Assembly (NCBI GenBank): GCA_964526225.1
Contig: CAZGLL010000015.1
Span: forward strand, 1 to 34,671
Reading direction: 5' to 3'
Source of the DNA: DRYM01 sp964526225
GTDB lineage: Archaea; Thermoproteota; Thermoprotei_A; EX4484-217-1
Length of the DNA: 34,671 nt
Shown: positions 25,128-33,448 of the stretch, one piece after another
Position numbering within the stretch: the first letter of the stretch is position 1
Layout: every line of letters starts with the position of its first letter
Notes under the pieces: model-generated
What the model saw: the letters and a program-made list of their open reading frames with translations, nothing else
Told to the model about the DNA's origin: nothing
Database searches by the model: none
Made by a program: the position numbers and the translations under genes

Positions 25128-26273
25128 TTAGGCTTCTCCTCTATGCTTCTTAAGCCAATCCAGGACTTCTGGTGGTATTTCATTTAAGTGTTTCTGCAAG
25201 AAGCATGTTTCTAGCTTTTCAAATAGAGGCTCCGTATCTATCCAGTGTATTTTTGCTCCTTTCTCCCTAAGAATGTCTAATCCTACTATTCTTTCAACAT
25301 AGAAGCCCCAAGCATCTTTCTCGCGTCCAGCTTCGGCTGCCGCTTCAACAATAATCTTTTGAATGTCCGGTGGTAACTGATCGAACAGTTGTTTGCTTAC
25401 GACAACGAAGTGCCATGCATAGCACCATCCGAACATGGCTATATTAGGTGCTACTTCGTAGAATCTCATAGCTATGATTGCTCCTACTTCGTTCTCCATA
25501 GCATCAATGGTTTTTGTCTGCAATAGCGTATAAAGCTCAGTATAAGGTAGTGGTTCAGGGCTTGCCCCTAAACATTCTGCTGCTTCAATGAATACCGGAG
25601 CCTTCATAACTCTAAGCTTTAATCCTTGAAAGTCTTCGGCAGACAATATCGGCTTCTCAGGTATTGATAGGAAGTAGCGTGCTCCACCAACTGTGATTGC
25701 TAGAACCTTCCATCCAAATGGTTCAAGAACTTCATTGGCATAGTTTAATGCGAGATCTGATTCTGCGAAAGCAATGGCTTCTTCGGTGTTTCTGAAGAGG
25801 CCTGGATAGCTGAAGAAGAGTAACTTATCGGTGTATGCAGCGAATCTTGATACTTCAACTGTAGCAATGAAGAGTTCGCCTTTCTTCATCATTTCTAAGT
25901 ATTCTTCTTGGTCTCCTAGTTCTCCTCCTGGATGTAGTATAATCTTTACTCTACCGCCAGTTCTATGTTCAACCTTTTCCTTAAATCTTGTAAAGAAGTA
26001 ATGGTGCGTGTCTAATGGATTGGGTGCTGTAAGGTAGGCAGCATGAAGCTCAAACTCTGGTTTAGCTGCTGCAGTAACGGTTTGAGTTACAGTTACTGTT
26101 TCAGCAGGTTGGGTTACTGTTACTGTTGCCCCGGCACCTGCAGTTACTGTTTCAGTTACTGTCACTGTTTGGGCTGGTCCAGCAGTGCTTGCTCCTGCAA
26201 AATATCCTACGATAGCTGCAATTATTATCAGTATTGCTAAAACTACAGTTAGCGTCTTAGATGCTTGGCTCAT
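25128..26273 (-). CDS. dctP: TRAP transporter substrate-binding protein DctP, membrane-anchored
   Basis: A 381-residue protein: an N-terminal hydrophobic anchor (about 7-27), a Thr/Val-rich linker made of TVTVT-type repeats (about 35-68), then the DctP fold with GGELGDQEEYLEMMKKGEL, LSAEDFQGLKLRV (a conserved stretch with the Arg that binds a carboxylate) and PYTELYTLLQTKTIDAMENE. Such linkers are usual in archaeal binding proteins and are probably glycosylated. The carboxylate-binding Arg points to an organic or sugar acid as substrate. ATG is seven bases after GGTG. It is the first gene of the dctP-dctQ-dctM-dctM operon. Confidence 0.92.
   Translation of the reverse strand: MSQASKTLTVVLAILIIIAAIVGYFAGASTAGPAQTVTVTETVTAGAGATVTVTQPAETVTVTQTVTAAAKPEFELHAAYLTAPNPLDTHHYFFTRFKEKVEHRTGGRVKIILHPGGELGDQEEYLEMMKKGELFIATVEVSRFAAYTDKLLFFSYPGLFRNTEEAIAFAESDLALNYANEVLEPFGWKVLAITVGGARYFLSIPEKPILSAEDFQGLKLRVMKAPVFIEAAECLGASPEPLPYTELYTLLQTKTIDAMENEVGAIIAMRFYEVAPNIAMFGWCYAWHFVVVSKQLFDQLPPDIQKIIVEAAAEAGREKDAWGFYVERIVGLDILREKGAKIHWIDTEPLFEKLETCFLQKHLNEIPPEVLDWLKKHRGEA
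26071..26175. repeat. Low-complexity GTTACTGTT-type repeats coding the DctP linker
   Basis: Repeated GTTACTGT and GTTACAGTTACTG units (plus strand) code the TVTVT repeats of the DctP linker. The stretch is part of the gene and is prone to slippage. Confidence 0.7.
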
Positions 26274-26351
26274 TCTAAAACACCGTGAAACTTTATAGCG
26301 TTAAAAAATATAACCGTTACATAGAACAAGTTATATTTGCTAGTTAAAATT

Positions 26352-26377
26352 CGTATTGCAATGATACTCCACGGTTT
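26352..26377 (-). promoter_or_regulatory. Candidate regulator sites upstream of dctP
   Basis: CGTATTGCAA (26352-26361) and TCCACGGTTT (26368-26377) are exact copies of two 10-mers in the SDR promoter at 21811-21839, with their order swapped. They lie 79-104 bases ahead of the dctP start, upstream of TATA-like ATATAAC and TTATATTT sequences, a suitable place for an activator. Confidence 0.4.
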
Positions 26378-26399
26378 CTAACATAAAAAATTGTTATTG

Positions 26400-27209
26400 T
26401 TAAAGGTTAGCTAGCTTTTTACAGTATTTTTCTACGATTTCCATAGCTGGTTCGCGTGCGTTAACGAGAGTTAATCCGCCATCAATAACTATAACGGCTC
26501 CGGTAATGTAGCTTGCTTCATCACTTGCTAGAAAAGCTACAAGACTACCTACTTCCTCGGGCAGGCCAAATCTTTTTAGAGGTGTAACTAGTGCTTGTAC
26601 TTCTTTAAGTAGTTTAGGCCATATAGTTTCGACACCAGGTGTTTTTATAGGACCTGGGGCTACAGCATTTACCGTTATTCCGTAAGGAGCAAGTTCTACG
26701 GCTAATCCTTTAGTAAAACCTACAAGCGCAGCTTTAGCTGTCGTGTAATGCACTAATCTAGGTAGTCCATGGTATATTCCGGCAATAGAGGATATATTGA
26801 TTATTCTACCGTATTTCTGCTTAACCATGTATGGTACGGCCGCTTTCGTAAAGTAAAAGGCGCTCTTAACATTAATGTTCATTACGTAGTCCCAATCTTC
26901 CTCAGTCATTTCTAAAAACCCATGTCTTGGATAGGCGCCCACATTATTTACTAAAATATCTATTTTTCCAAATCTCTCCACAGTTTCCTTTACTGCCCTT
27001 TCAGCATCCTCTCTTTTAGTAGCATCTCCAGTAACGGCTAACCCCTCAGTGCCTCTAGCCTTAATTTCCTTCACCACTTCTTCAAGATCCTTAACGCTTC
27101 TAGCAAAAGCAACAACTTTTGCACCGTAATCAGCAAGCCTTAAAGCTATTGCCCTACCTATTCCACGACTACTTCCAGTAACTAACGCTACTTTCCCTTT
27201 AAGATTCAT
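26400..27209 (-). CDS. SDR-family oxidoreductase, copy 2
   Basis: A 269-residue short-chain dehydrogenase: TGSSRGIGRAIA at 11-22, NNVGAYPRHG, catalytic Ser in INISSIAG, YTTAK (Tyr-Lys) and SYITGAVIVIDGG. After the first fold it has AFARSVKD with Arg in the specificity loop, which suggests NADP, unlike copy 1. It is only distantly similar to copy 1, so the two probably act on different steps. It has its own promoter and lies just upstream of dctP. ATG is five bases after GGTG. Confidence 0.9.
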   Translation of the reverse strand: MNLKGKVALVTGSSRGIGRAIALRLADYGAKVVAFARSVKDLEEVVKEIKARGTEGLAVTGDATKREDAERAVKETVERFGKIDILVNNVGAYPRHGFLEMTEEDWDYVMNINVKSAFYFTKAAVPYMVKQKYGRIINISSIAGIYHGLPRLVHYTTAKAALVGFTKGLAVELAPYGITVNAVAPGPIKTPGVETIWPKLLKEVQALVTPLKRFGLPEEVGSLVAFLASDEASYITGAVIVIDGGLTLVNAREPAMEIVEKYCKKLANL

Positions 27210-27244
27210 TGTCTCACCGTGAAATCCTTTAACTGGTGCGAGTA

Positions 27245-27280
27245 GATAAGTATTATATTGAAAATGTTAGTTAACTTATC
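27245..27280 (-). promoter_or_regulatory. Inverted repeat flanking the SDR copy 2 TATA box
   Basis: GATAAGT (27245-27251) and ACTTATC (27274-27280) are perfect 7-bp arms around a TATA-like ATATAATA (27251-27259, minus strand). Candidate operator; arms are AT-rich, so chance cannot be excluded. Confidence 0.35.
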
Positions 27281-27421
27281 CAAGTAAACACTAAAGACAG
27301 GTTTTTACGTGCAAATTAAAAATAAAACTAAGCTACATGAAGATGCCATAGAGGAGAATATGTAAAATTAGATTAATTAAAATGGATAATATTTAAGAGT
27401 AAACAATAGCAATTATATTTG

Positions 27422-28129
27422 CTATAACATGTTGCTTTCTTCAATACTTTCAATTATTTTCTTCAATGCTTTTCTAAGATGTATTTCCACAGTAACTTTA
27501 GATAAATTAAGTTCTAAGCCTAGTTGATCTAAGGTACTTTTTCTAGGTATGTTGAAATATCCTCTCTTAAGTGCTAGCTTCAACACTTTAACTTCATTGC
27601 GTGTCAGTTTCTTTAAGCATTTTTCCAATAAACTTACATTTGAATATAGCTTCTTAGTTACATCTATAGTCTTTGTTTTTTCAAAGTAAACGTTCTTTCT
27701 CCCATAACGATCGTATAGTTCCTTTAAGAAATTCTTCAGCATAGCCTCATCAATAAGTGCGTTGAAAAACCTTTTCCCCCACTTGAAAATATAGGGCATT
27801 AATACTATGACACCGTATTTTTCTAGGATTTCGTAAAACTCACATTTAGATTTTAACGCTATAAAATAAGAAGCATCACCTGTGTTTTCACATGTAATAC
27901 CTACTATTTTGTACTCATACATTCTACGAATTTTCCTAAAGTATTCACAGAGGCCTGGATCAGAAGTATAAGCTAAGACAACATACATTGAACCCATAGG
28001 GTGCCTATAAACCTCCACATAAAGCGGCCTATTCAAGTATTTGCTTAAATTAGCTAACAAGCTTTCATGATGTCCCGCTATAGTTATTGAAATAGGTATT
28101 AAACCATGAAATCTTAAAATTCCATACAC
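27422..28129 (-). CDS. HTH_10 (Bat-like) transcriptional regulator, copy 2
   Basis: A 235-residue paralogue of the regulator at 20104-20802, collinear along its whole length (PLYVEVYRHP, EFYEILEKYGVIVLMPYIF), with C-terminal HTH LTRNEVKVLKLALKRGYFNI then LGLELNLSKVTVEIHLRKAL. It is divergent from the aldolase-dehydrogenase-kinase operon and faces the TRAP operon from the other side. The GTG start at 28129 is part of GGGTG; the codon six bases on is ATT (ATT TTA AGA), aligned with the ATA start proposed for copy 1. A second site, AAGGGT, would fit the GTG, so the start stays open. TATA at 28171-28179. Confidence 0.8.
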   Translation of the reverse strand: MYGILRFHGLIPISITIAGHHESLLANLSKYLNRPLYVEVYRHPMGSMYVVLAYTSDPGLCEYFRKIRRMYEYKIVGITCENTGDASYFIALKSKCEFYEILEKYGVIVLMPYIFKWGKRFFNALIDEAMLKNFLKELYDRYGRKNVYFEKTKTIDVTKKLYSNVSLLEKCLKKLTRNEVKVLKLALKRGYFNIPRKSTLDQLGLELNLSKVTVEIHLRKALKKIIESIEESNML

Positions 28130-28298
28130 CCAAACAAACCCTTATCGTTAACTCTATTTACACTCTACATTATAATAAATTTTCCCACGCCAGATATTTA
28201 TTGAAGAGGATAATATCAGTATTATTGTAAGCTTATTTAAGGTGACATATAAGAATTAGTATAGAAATTCACTAATGTAACATATCCTATGTATTATT

Positions 28299-28306
28299 AT
28301 TATATA
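28299..28306 (+). promoter_or_regulatory. TATA box of the aldolase-dehydrogenase-kinase operon
   Basis: TTATATAT with an expected transcript start near 28328, a leader of about 25 bases before the TTG at 28354. The 215-base region between it and the HTH gene is AT-rich and holds both promoters; nothing else is recognised there. Confidence 0.45.
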
Positions 28307-28353
28307 TCTTCATCAAACTAATTAGTAGAAATATACGGGCTTAGGTGTTGGCC

Positions 28354-29256
28354 TTGGTTTGGAAGGTTAGGGGAGTAATCACCGCTATCTTAACTCCGCT
28401 AACAAGGAATGGGGATTTATGCGTGGATTGCTTAAGGGAACTAATCGAGTTCCAACTAAACAATGGGATTAGCGGATTATTTATTATGGGAACTTATGGA
28501 GAAGGACTTTTGCTTAGTCAAAAAGTTAGAAAGAAAATGTTGGAGAAAGCTATAGAGTTTGTACCAAGTAAAACAATAATTTTACCTCACGTAGGTGCAG
28601 CAGATCCCGAAACAGCATATTCACTAGCCAAATACGCTAGAGACCTTGGTTACCAAGCAATAAGCTCTATAGGTCCAGTGTACTATAAACCGTCAATAAA
28701 AGGGCTAATTAACTACTTTAACTGCTTAGCTAAGGCGGATTTAGAAATAATAATTTACAATAACGTTGGGAGACTAAAATACAACATCACCCCCAATGTG
28801 TTCGAAGAAATAACACGCAATGTACCTGCAATCGCAGGTATTAAAGATACAAGCTATCTTGCAGAACAGCTTCTAGAATACGTGTTAAAGTTTAAGAACA
28901 AATACTTCATAGCAGGAGCAGGAGACACCATGATATACTATACTTTCTCCCTTGGCGCCGATGCGCACATATGCGGAATATCAAATGCTTTTCCTGAAGT
29001 TGCAACAAAACTTTACAAAGCTTTCTTAGAAAATGATGTGGAAAAAGCATTGAAACTGCAGAGTATAGCCAATAGCATAAGAGCTATGTCAAAGAAGTTC
29101 AGTACCGAATCACCAGAGGTTATGAGGGAAATTTTAAAGATTAGAGGAATTAATGCTGGTTATCCGCTTAAAATTATTGGAGGTCTCGAACAAAAGGAGA
29201 AAAAGAAGTTAAGAACACTTGTAAAGTATTACTTAAAGGCTATAGAAGAGGTTTAA
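28354..29256 (+). CDS. DHDPS/KDG aldolase-family protein
   Basis: About 300 residues of the dihydrodipicolinate synthase/N-acetylneuraminate lyase family of (beta/alpha)8 aldolases. The Schiff-base Lys is in IAGIKDTS, the catalytic Tyr and following Arg in YNNVGR, and the substrate loop reads GTYGEG where most members have GTTGE. With a kinase, a hydroxyacid dehydrogenase and a TRAP transporter nearby, cleavage of a 2-keto-3-deoxy sugar acid is more likely than lysine synthesis. I chose TTG at 28354, six bases after GGTG; the GTG at 28345 belongs to that ribosome site. First gene of a three-gene operon. Confidence 0.85.
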   Translation: MVWKVRGVITAILTPLTRNGDLCVDCLRELIEFQLNNGISGLFIMGTYGEGLLLSQKVRKKMLEKAIEFVPSKTIILPHVGAADPETAYSLAKYARDLGYQAISSIGPVYYKPSIKGLINYFNCLAKADLEIIIYNNVGRLKYNITPNVFEEITRNVPAIAGIKDTSYLAEQLLEYVLKFKNKYFIAGAGDTMIYYTFSLGADAHICGISNAFPEVATKLYKAFLENDVEKALKLQSIANSIRAMSKKFSTESPEVMREILKIRGINAGYPLKIIGGLEQKEKKKLRTLVKYYLKAIEEV

Positions 29257-29261
29257 AAACA

Positions 29262-30263
29262 GTGGTTAAGATAGCCATAGTTAACTCTAAATCCTTCGGA
29301 AAATACACCGATGCATTAGAGCAGCTAAGAAAAATAGGCGAAGTAAGCCGCATAGAAGTGCCAAAGGATATTTCTGGAAAAGATCTTGCTAAAAAACTTG
29401 AGGGCTATAATTTCATTATTGCAAGTGTAACGCCCTACTACTCAAAAGAGTTTTTTGAAAATAATAAAGATGTAGTTATGATTATTAGACATGGTATAGG
29501 CGTTGACAATATTGATTTAAAAGCTGCTGAAGAACATGGAGTAATAGTTGCTCGAGTTCCGGGATGGAGAGAAAGAGAAGCTGTAGCTGAACATACAGTA
29601 GCATTATTATTATCTGCCTTAAGAATGATTCCTCAAGCACATTTTGCAGTAAAACAGGGTAGATGGAGTGATAGAGCAAAGTTCATAGGTAAAGAACTAA
29701 ACAACATGGCTGTAGGAATAGTAGGGCTCGGAAATATAGGTTCACGTGTAGCAGAAATTCTATCGAAAGGTTTTGGAGCAAAAATTGTAGTATATGATCC
29801 CTACATACCTAAAGACAAAGTAGAGAAGCTTGGTTACAAATATACTAGAAGTTTAAAGGAACTATTTTCAGAATGTGATGCGGTTTCCTTACATGCAGTA
29901 TTGACTCCGGAAACGTATCATATGATAAATAGGGAAGTTCTATTAGAAGCTAAGAAAGGAATAATCATAGTTAATACAGCTAGAGGAGAGCTAATAGATG
30001 GCGAAGCATTAATTGAAGCTATAGAAAAAGGTATTGTAGCCGCAGTGGCAATGGACGTTGTTGAAGGCGAACCCATAGATTCAAGTCACCCATTCTTAAG
30101 ATACGAGAACATAATTATAACACCACACATAGCAGCATACACATGGGAAGCTTTAAAGGGAATGGATGAAGCTATGGTTGAAGCAATAAAGAATTATTTA
30201 GAAGGCAAGCCAATAGATGGAGTAGTGGTTATGCCGAGAAACCCTAGAAAGTTGTCAAAATAA
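29262..30263 (+). CDS. D-isomer specific 2-hydroxyacid dehydrogenase
   Basis: A 333-residue NAD-dependent dehydrogenase: VGIVGLGNIGSRVAEIL is the Rossmann motif (about 151-167) followed by YDPYIP with the Asp that selects NAD, VNTARGELID with catalytic Arg, the Glu in VVEGEPID, and catalytic His in TPHIAAYTWEA. It interconverts a D-2-hydroxyacid and a 2-keto acid; phosphoglycerate, glycerate and glyoxylate are common substrates. It starts with GTG 5 bases after the aldolase gene, eight bases after GAGGTT. The serine-pathway-like C-terminal ACT domain is absent. Confidence 0.9.
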   Translation: MVKIAIVNSKSFGKYTDALEQLRKIGEVSRIEVPKDISGKDLAKKLEGYNFIIASVTPYYSKEFFENNKDVVMIIRHGIGVDNIDLKAAEEHGVIVARVPGWREREAVAEHTVALLLSALRMIPQAHFAVKQGRWSDRAKFIGKELNNMAVGIVGLGNIGSRVAEILSKGFGAKIVVYDPYIPKDKVEKLGYKYTRSLKELFSECDAVSLHAVLTPETYHMINREVLLEAKKGIIIVNTARGELIDGEALIEAIEKGIVAAVAMDVVEGEPIDSSHPFLRYENIIITPHIAAYTWEALKGMDEAMVEAIKNYLEGKPIDGVVVMPRNPRKLSK

Positions 30264-30300
30264 ATTAGAGTAAACAATAATACCAATTCGGTGTACAGTT

Positions 30301-31770
30301 TTGAATATAATATCAGTTGATGTTGGAACAACAAATGTAAAGGTAGCAAAAGTAAATGTATCGAAGGAGTCTATCAAAATAGTTGACCAAGTTAATATAA
30401 GAGTTCCCGCTGAAAAGCCTGAAAGAAAAGCTTATGAGCATAATCCTCACGTCCTCTTTAATCTAATAAGTAAGGCTATAAAGCATTTAAGTAGTGGGGA
30501 AGTTGATGCATTAGCCTTTACAGTATACCTTTTCGGACTAATCCATATGGACAAACATATGAAACCATTATCAAACATCATAACTTGGCTTGATGAAAGA
30601 CCAATAGAGGTACTTAAAGTTTTAGAACCTTATAGAAATGAATTGTACTTACGTACAGGATGCCCTGTTCTACACATTTACGCTTTGCCGAAAATATTAT
30701 GGTTTAAAAAGCATAAAAGAGAATTATTTGAAAAAACAAGGTATTTTCTGGATGCAAAATCCTTTATCATGCACACATTTTCAGGAGAAATAGTTTCAGA
30801 TCTTTCAACAGCTTCAGGTACTTACCAGTTACTAAACATACATAATCTCAAATGGGATGATTTAGCATTAGAAATTGCCGGAGTAAGCGAAGATCAACTC
30901 CCCAACGTTGTTGAAGGAACATATGCGGCTACCTTAAAGGAGGGCATTGCTAAAGAACTAGGCTTAGATAGTAAAACTCCTGTTATTACTGGTTTATATG
31001 ATAGTGCTTCAATGATTTACGGTTTAACTCTTGAGAAAGAAAACTTAGGAGTAGTTAATATAGGGACTAGTGCAATGTTAAGAGCTATTACAAATATGCC
31101 AGTAATTGACCGTCCAAATCTAATGAGGTTTCAAACATACTACTTCATCAATAGAAAATGGATCGGTGGAGGAGGAATAAGTAATGCTGGCGTTGTATTA
31201 GATTATTTACGTAACCTATTTAACATAGAACTTGGTAAAACAGAGTTCTATACTTGGCTCTTTAGTGAAATAGGTAAGAAAACGGAAAATAAGGGTTTAC
31301 TATTCATTCCAATGATATATGCTGAACGATTACCGCTCCTACAAACTACTATTGGAGGTAGTATTGTGGGTTTAACTCAAGAAGTAGATTCCATAGATAT
31401 TTTTAAAGCGGCTATTGAGGGTACATTATTCCTGCTTAAAAGAATAAGTGATGGATTAATAGAAAATGGGGTATCCTACCATAAAGTCATAGTTGGTGGT
31501 AAAATAGCACAATACCCGCCTGTACAGAAAATGTTAGCTAATATTCTTAACAAGGAAATAATTTACTGCGGAATTCCCGATGTTTCCCATATAGGAAATA
31601 CTTTAATTACCCTAAAAAGTTTAAAAACCCATAGCGATAAAGAGATTACCTACTTACATGAAGAAATTATGAAAAACTGTATTGCTATAAAACCGGAGAT
31701 TCCCCTTCAAAAACAATATGAGCATCTATATAAGCGCTTTAGCGAAATATTAAAAGAAATATATGGCTAA
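30301..31770 (+). CDS. FGGY-family carbohydrate kinase
   Basis: A 489-residue sugar kinase. The N-terminal phosphate motif is IISVDVGTTNVKVAKVNV (3-20), followed by TWLDERP at about 98-104 with the catalytic Asp region, TGLYDSAS, the second phosphate motif VNIGTSAMLRA and VGGKIAQYPPVQKMLAN at the C-terminus. It resembles gluconokinase/xylulokinase-like members; the sugar is unknown. TTG start exactly seven bases after GGTG. It is the third gene of the operon and would phosphorylate the sugar, sugar acid or its product. Confidence 0.88.
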   Translation: MNIISVDVGTTNVKVAKVNVSKESIKIVDQVNIRVPAEKPERKAYEHNPHVLFNLISKAIKHLSSGEVDALAFTVYLFGLIHMDKHMKPLSNIITWLDERPIEVLKVLEPYRNELYLRTGCPVLHIYALPKILWFKKHKRELFEKTRYFLDAKSFIMHTFSGEIVSDLSTASGTYQLLNIHNLKWDDLALEIAGVSEDQLPNVVEGTYAATLKEGIAKELGLDSKTPVITGLYDSASMIYGLTLEKENLGVVNIGTSAMLRAITNMPVIDRPNLMRFQTYYFINRKWIGGGGISNAGVVLDYLRNLFNIELGKTEFYTWLFSEIGKKTENKGLLFIPMIYAERLPLLQTTIGGSIVGLTQEVDSIDIFKAAIEGTLFLLKRISDGLIENGVSYHKVIVGGKIAQYPPVQKMLANILNKEIIYCGIPDVSHIGNTLITLKSLKTHSDKEITYLHEEIMKNCIAIKPEIPLQKQYEHLYKRFSEILKEIYG

Positions 31771-31774
31771 AACA

Positions 31775-31827
31775 CGTTCAGCATTGATAACTTCCTCCTT
31801 AATGGAAAACGCCTATTGAGCTGAACG
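31775..31827. terminator. Inverted repeat between convergent kinase and metF genes
   Basis: CGTTCAGC (31775-31782) and GCTGAACG (31820-31827) are perfect 8-bp arms across the 42-base gap between the two stops, the second arm lying in the last codons of metF. It could form a weak stem in both transcripts. Archaeal termination does not need hairpins, so this is tentative. Confidence 0.3.
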
Positions 31828-32727
31828 CTTGACTATTTCAGGTATAACATGTTCGAATCCTATAGCCATTATATGTACTCCTGAAGCACTCGTAGTTTTA
31901 CGTAGTTCCTTTATTAATTCCGCAGAAATCTCTATGCTTTCCTCTAGTACGGCTTTTTTCCCTTTCCTTTCTTTAGCAATTTTTAATCTTTCTTGAATAT
32001 CTAAGGGTATTCTAATTCCTCCTGGACATTCCTTAATATACCATTTCATCATTCCGATGGATCTTAGAGGGCATATCCCAATTAATACTGGAATATTGAA
32101 CTTCCTTACTTCCTTAAGGAATTCCTTAGCTAAGTCGATGTCGAATACACACTGTGTTTGAATGAAGTCTATTCCTAACTTCACTTTACGCGCTATCTTA
32201 AGTATTTCAAGTTCAAGCGGCACTGCATTAGGGTTAGCTGCTATGCCTACATGAAACCTAACTTCACCTTCAATTTTGTTTCCTGCTAAATCAACACCCT
32301 CATCCACCATTTTCCTAATAAGATACACTAATGTTGCTGAATCTAAGTCAAAAACAGGTTTAGCCCCTGGATTATCGCCGAAGATTACGTGATCTCCTGT
32401 TATTACCAAAACATTTTTTATACCTAAAGCTGCAGCTGCTAGAAGATCTGAAATTATAGCGAGTCTGTTGCGGTCTCTACATGTTATTTGGTAAACGGAT
32501 TCTACACCTACATCTCTCTGAATAATATATGATGGAATCAAAGGATTCATGTGGGCGCATGCGCCTGGATTATCTGTAACGTTTATTGCGGTTACATAGT
32601 TTTTCAGTATTCTACCTTTTTCAACTATTTTCTCTAGGTTAGTTGTTTTTCCGGCTTCTATTTCAGCGGTGTAAACGAATTTTCCGCTCAAAAGTTCCTC
32701 CATAAGCTTACTATAAACCTTCTTCGT
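31813..32727 (-). CDS. metF: Methylene-tetrahydrofolate reductase, apparent ACG start
   Basis: About 304 residues of the MetF TIM-barrel family: FVYTAEIEAG near the start, INVTDNPGACAHMNPL, NVLVITGDHVIFGDNP (the folate/FAD stretch) and FIQTQCVFDIDLAKEF. It reduces methylene- to methyl-tetrahydrofolate (or tetrahydromethanopterin). The first ATG is at 32703, but GGGGTG lies exactly seven bases before ACG at 32727, and the eight codons between (TKKVYSKL) fit the usual family N-terminus KLxEKLESGKF better. I therefore chose ACG. It lies directly behind metV and partners it as in acetogens. Confidence 0.85.
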   Translation of the reverse strand, partial: TKKVYSKLMEELLSGKFVYTAEIEAGKTTNLEKIVEKGRILKNYVTAINVTDNPGACAHMNPLIPSYIIQRDVGVESVYQITCRDRNRLAIISDLLAAAALGIKNVLVITGDHVIFGDNPGAKPVFDLDSATLVYLIRKMVDEGVDLAGNKIEGEVRFHVGIAANPNAVPLELEILKIARKVKLGIDFIQTQCVFDIDLAKEFLKEVRKFNIPVLIGICPLRSIGMMKWYIKECPGGIRIPLDIQERLKIAKERKGKKAVLEESIEISAELIKELRKTTSASGVHIMAIGFEHVIPEIVKRSAQ

Positions 32728-32729
32728 AT

Positions 32730-33398
32730 TTACTCACCCCGCCACGTACGCGGACTTGCAGATACTCTATAATCTCGTGGAGGACGGAATTTTAAAAACA
32801 AATCTAGTCTTCCTTGAGCTTTAAGTCTCTCATAGATTAAAGCCCAAGCACAGTCTCTTGTAGGATCTACTTCACACTTTCCTTCACGCATACCTCCACA
32901 TGGTCCGTTAAGTAAGCCTTTCGAACATCTAGTTATTGGACATACCCCTCCTGTTTCGAATAATATACAGTCGCCGCATGCTTTACAGAGCTCATAGAAT
33001 TCACCTAACTCCTTAGTTCTCATGCCCATGAATAGCGTATCGCATCCAGGGATCACTGTAATTTCCGGGAAAATATTAGAAACCGTTTGAACACCTACAC
33101 CACAAGCTAGTGAAACCAAGGCTCCTTGTTTGTCTAAATTTTTAATTATTGGTCTAAGAGAGGATGCTACAAGATCTCCATCACACTGTCTTAGAAGAGT
33201 GCATGATTCAATTTTAATATTTCTTTTAAACTTAAGTTTGAAGGCTATTTCTAAAAGCATCTTTAAGCTTTCAACCTGCTTCTCTCCCCCTACCTGATAT
33301 ATTCCTGAGCAGCCATTGCATCCCACAATTAAGATTTTACTGTAATTCTTTGTTGCATCCAAAATCCATTCAAGAGGCTTTTGCTTTAAAACAATCAA
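32730..33398 (-). CDS. metV: MTHFR C-terminal (MetV-like) FeS/zinc protein
   Basis: A 222-residue Cys-rich protein of the methylene-tetrahydrofolate-reductase C-terminal family (MetV). It shows VGCNGCSGIYQVGG near the N-terminus, LACGVGVQTVS in the middle, then KACGDCILFETGGVCPITRC and LLNGPCGGMREGKCEV. In acetogens MetV binds clusters and links MetF to its electron donor, such as HdrABC. TTG start at 33398, eight bases after GAGGTC. Its stop overlaps the ribosome site of metF. It is divergent from hdrA across a 117-base region. Confidence 0.88.
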   Translation of the reverse strand: MIVLKQKPLEWILDATKNYSKILIVGCNGCSGIYQVGGEKQVESLKMLLEIAFKLKFKRNIKIESCTLLRQCDGDLVASSLRPIIKNLDKQGALVSLACGVGVQTVSNIFPEITVIPGCDTLFMGMRTKELGEFYELCKACGDCILFETGGVCPITRCSKGLLNGPCGGMREGKCEVDPTRDCAWALIYERLKAQGRLDLFLKFRPPRDYRVSASPRTWRGE

Positions 33399-33448
33399 TC
33401 ATTAACGACCTCGCATCATACCTTTTTGAGAAAAAAGTTATTATGTTG

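Noticed and set aside
26043..26240. Cys/Ser/Tyr-rich plus-strand ORF, at first sight a small secreted protein
   Set aside because: It is the antisense reading of the repetitive DctP linker; the unusual residues follow from the GTTACTGTT repeats.
31851..31860. GTTCGAATCC, like a tRNA T-arm
   Set aside because: It lies in metF codons; no acceptor stem, D-arm or anticodon arm is found around it.
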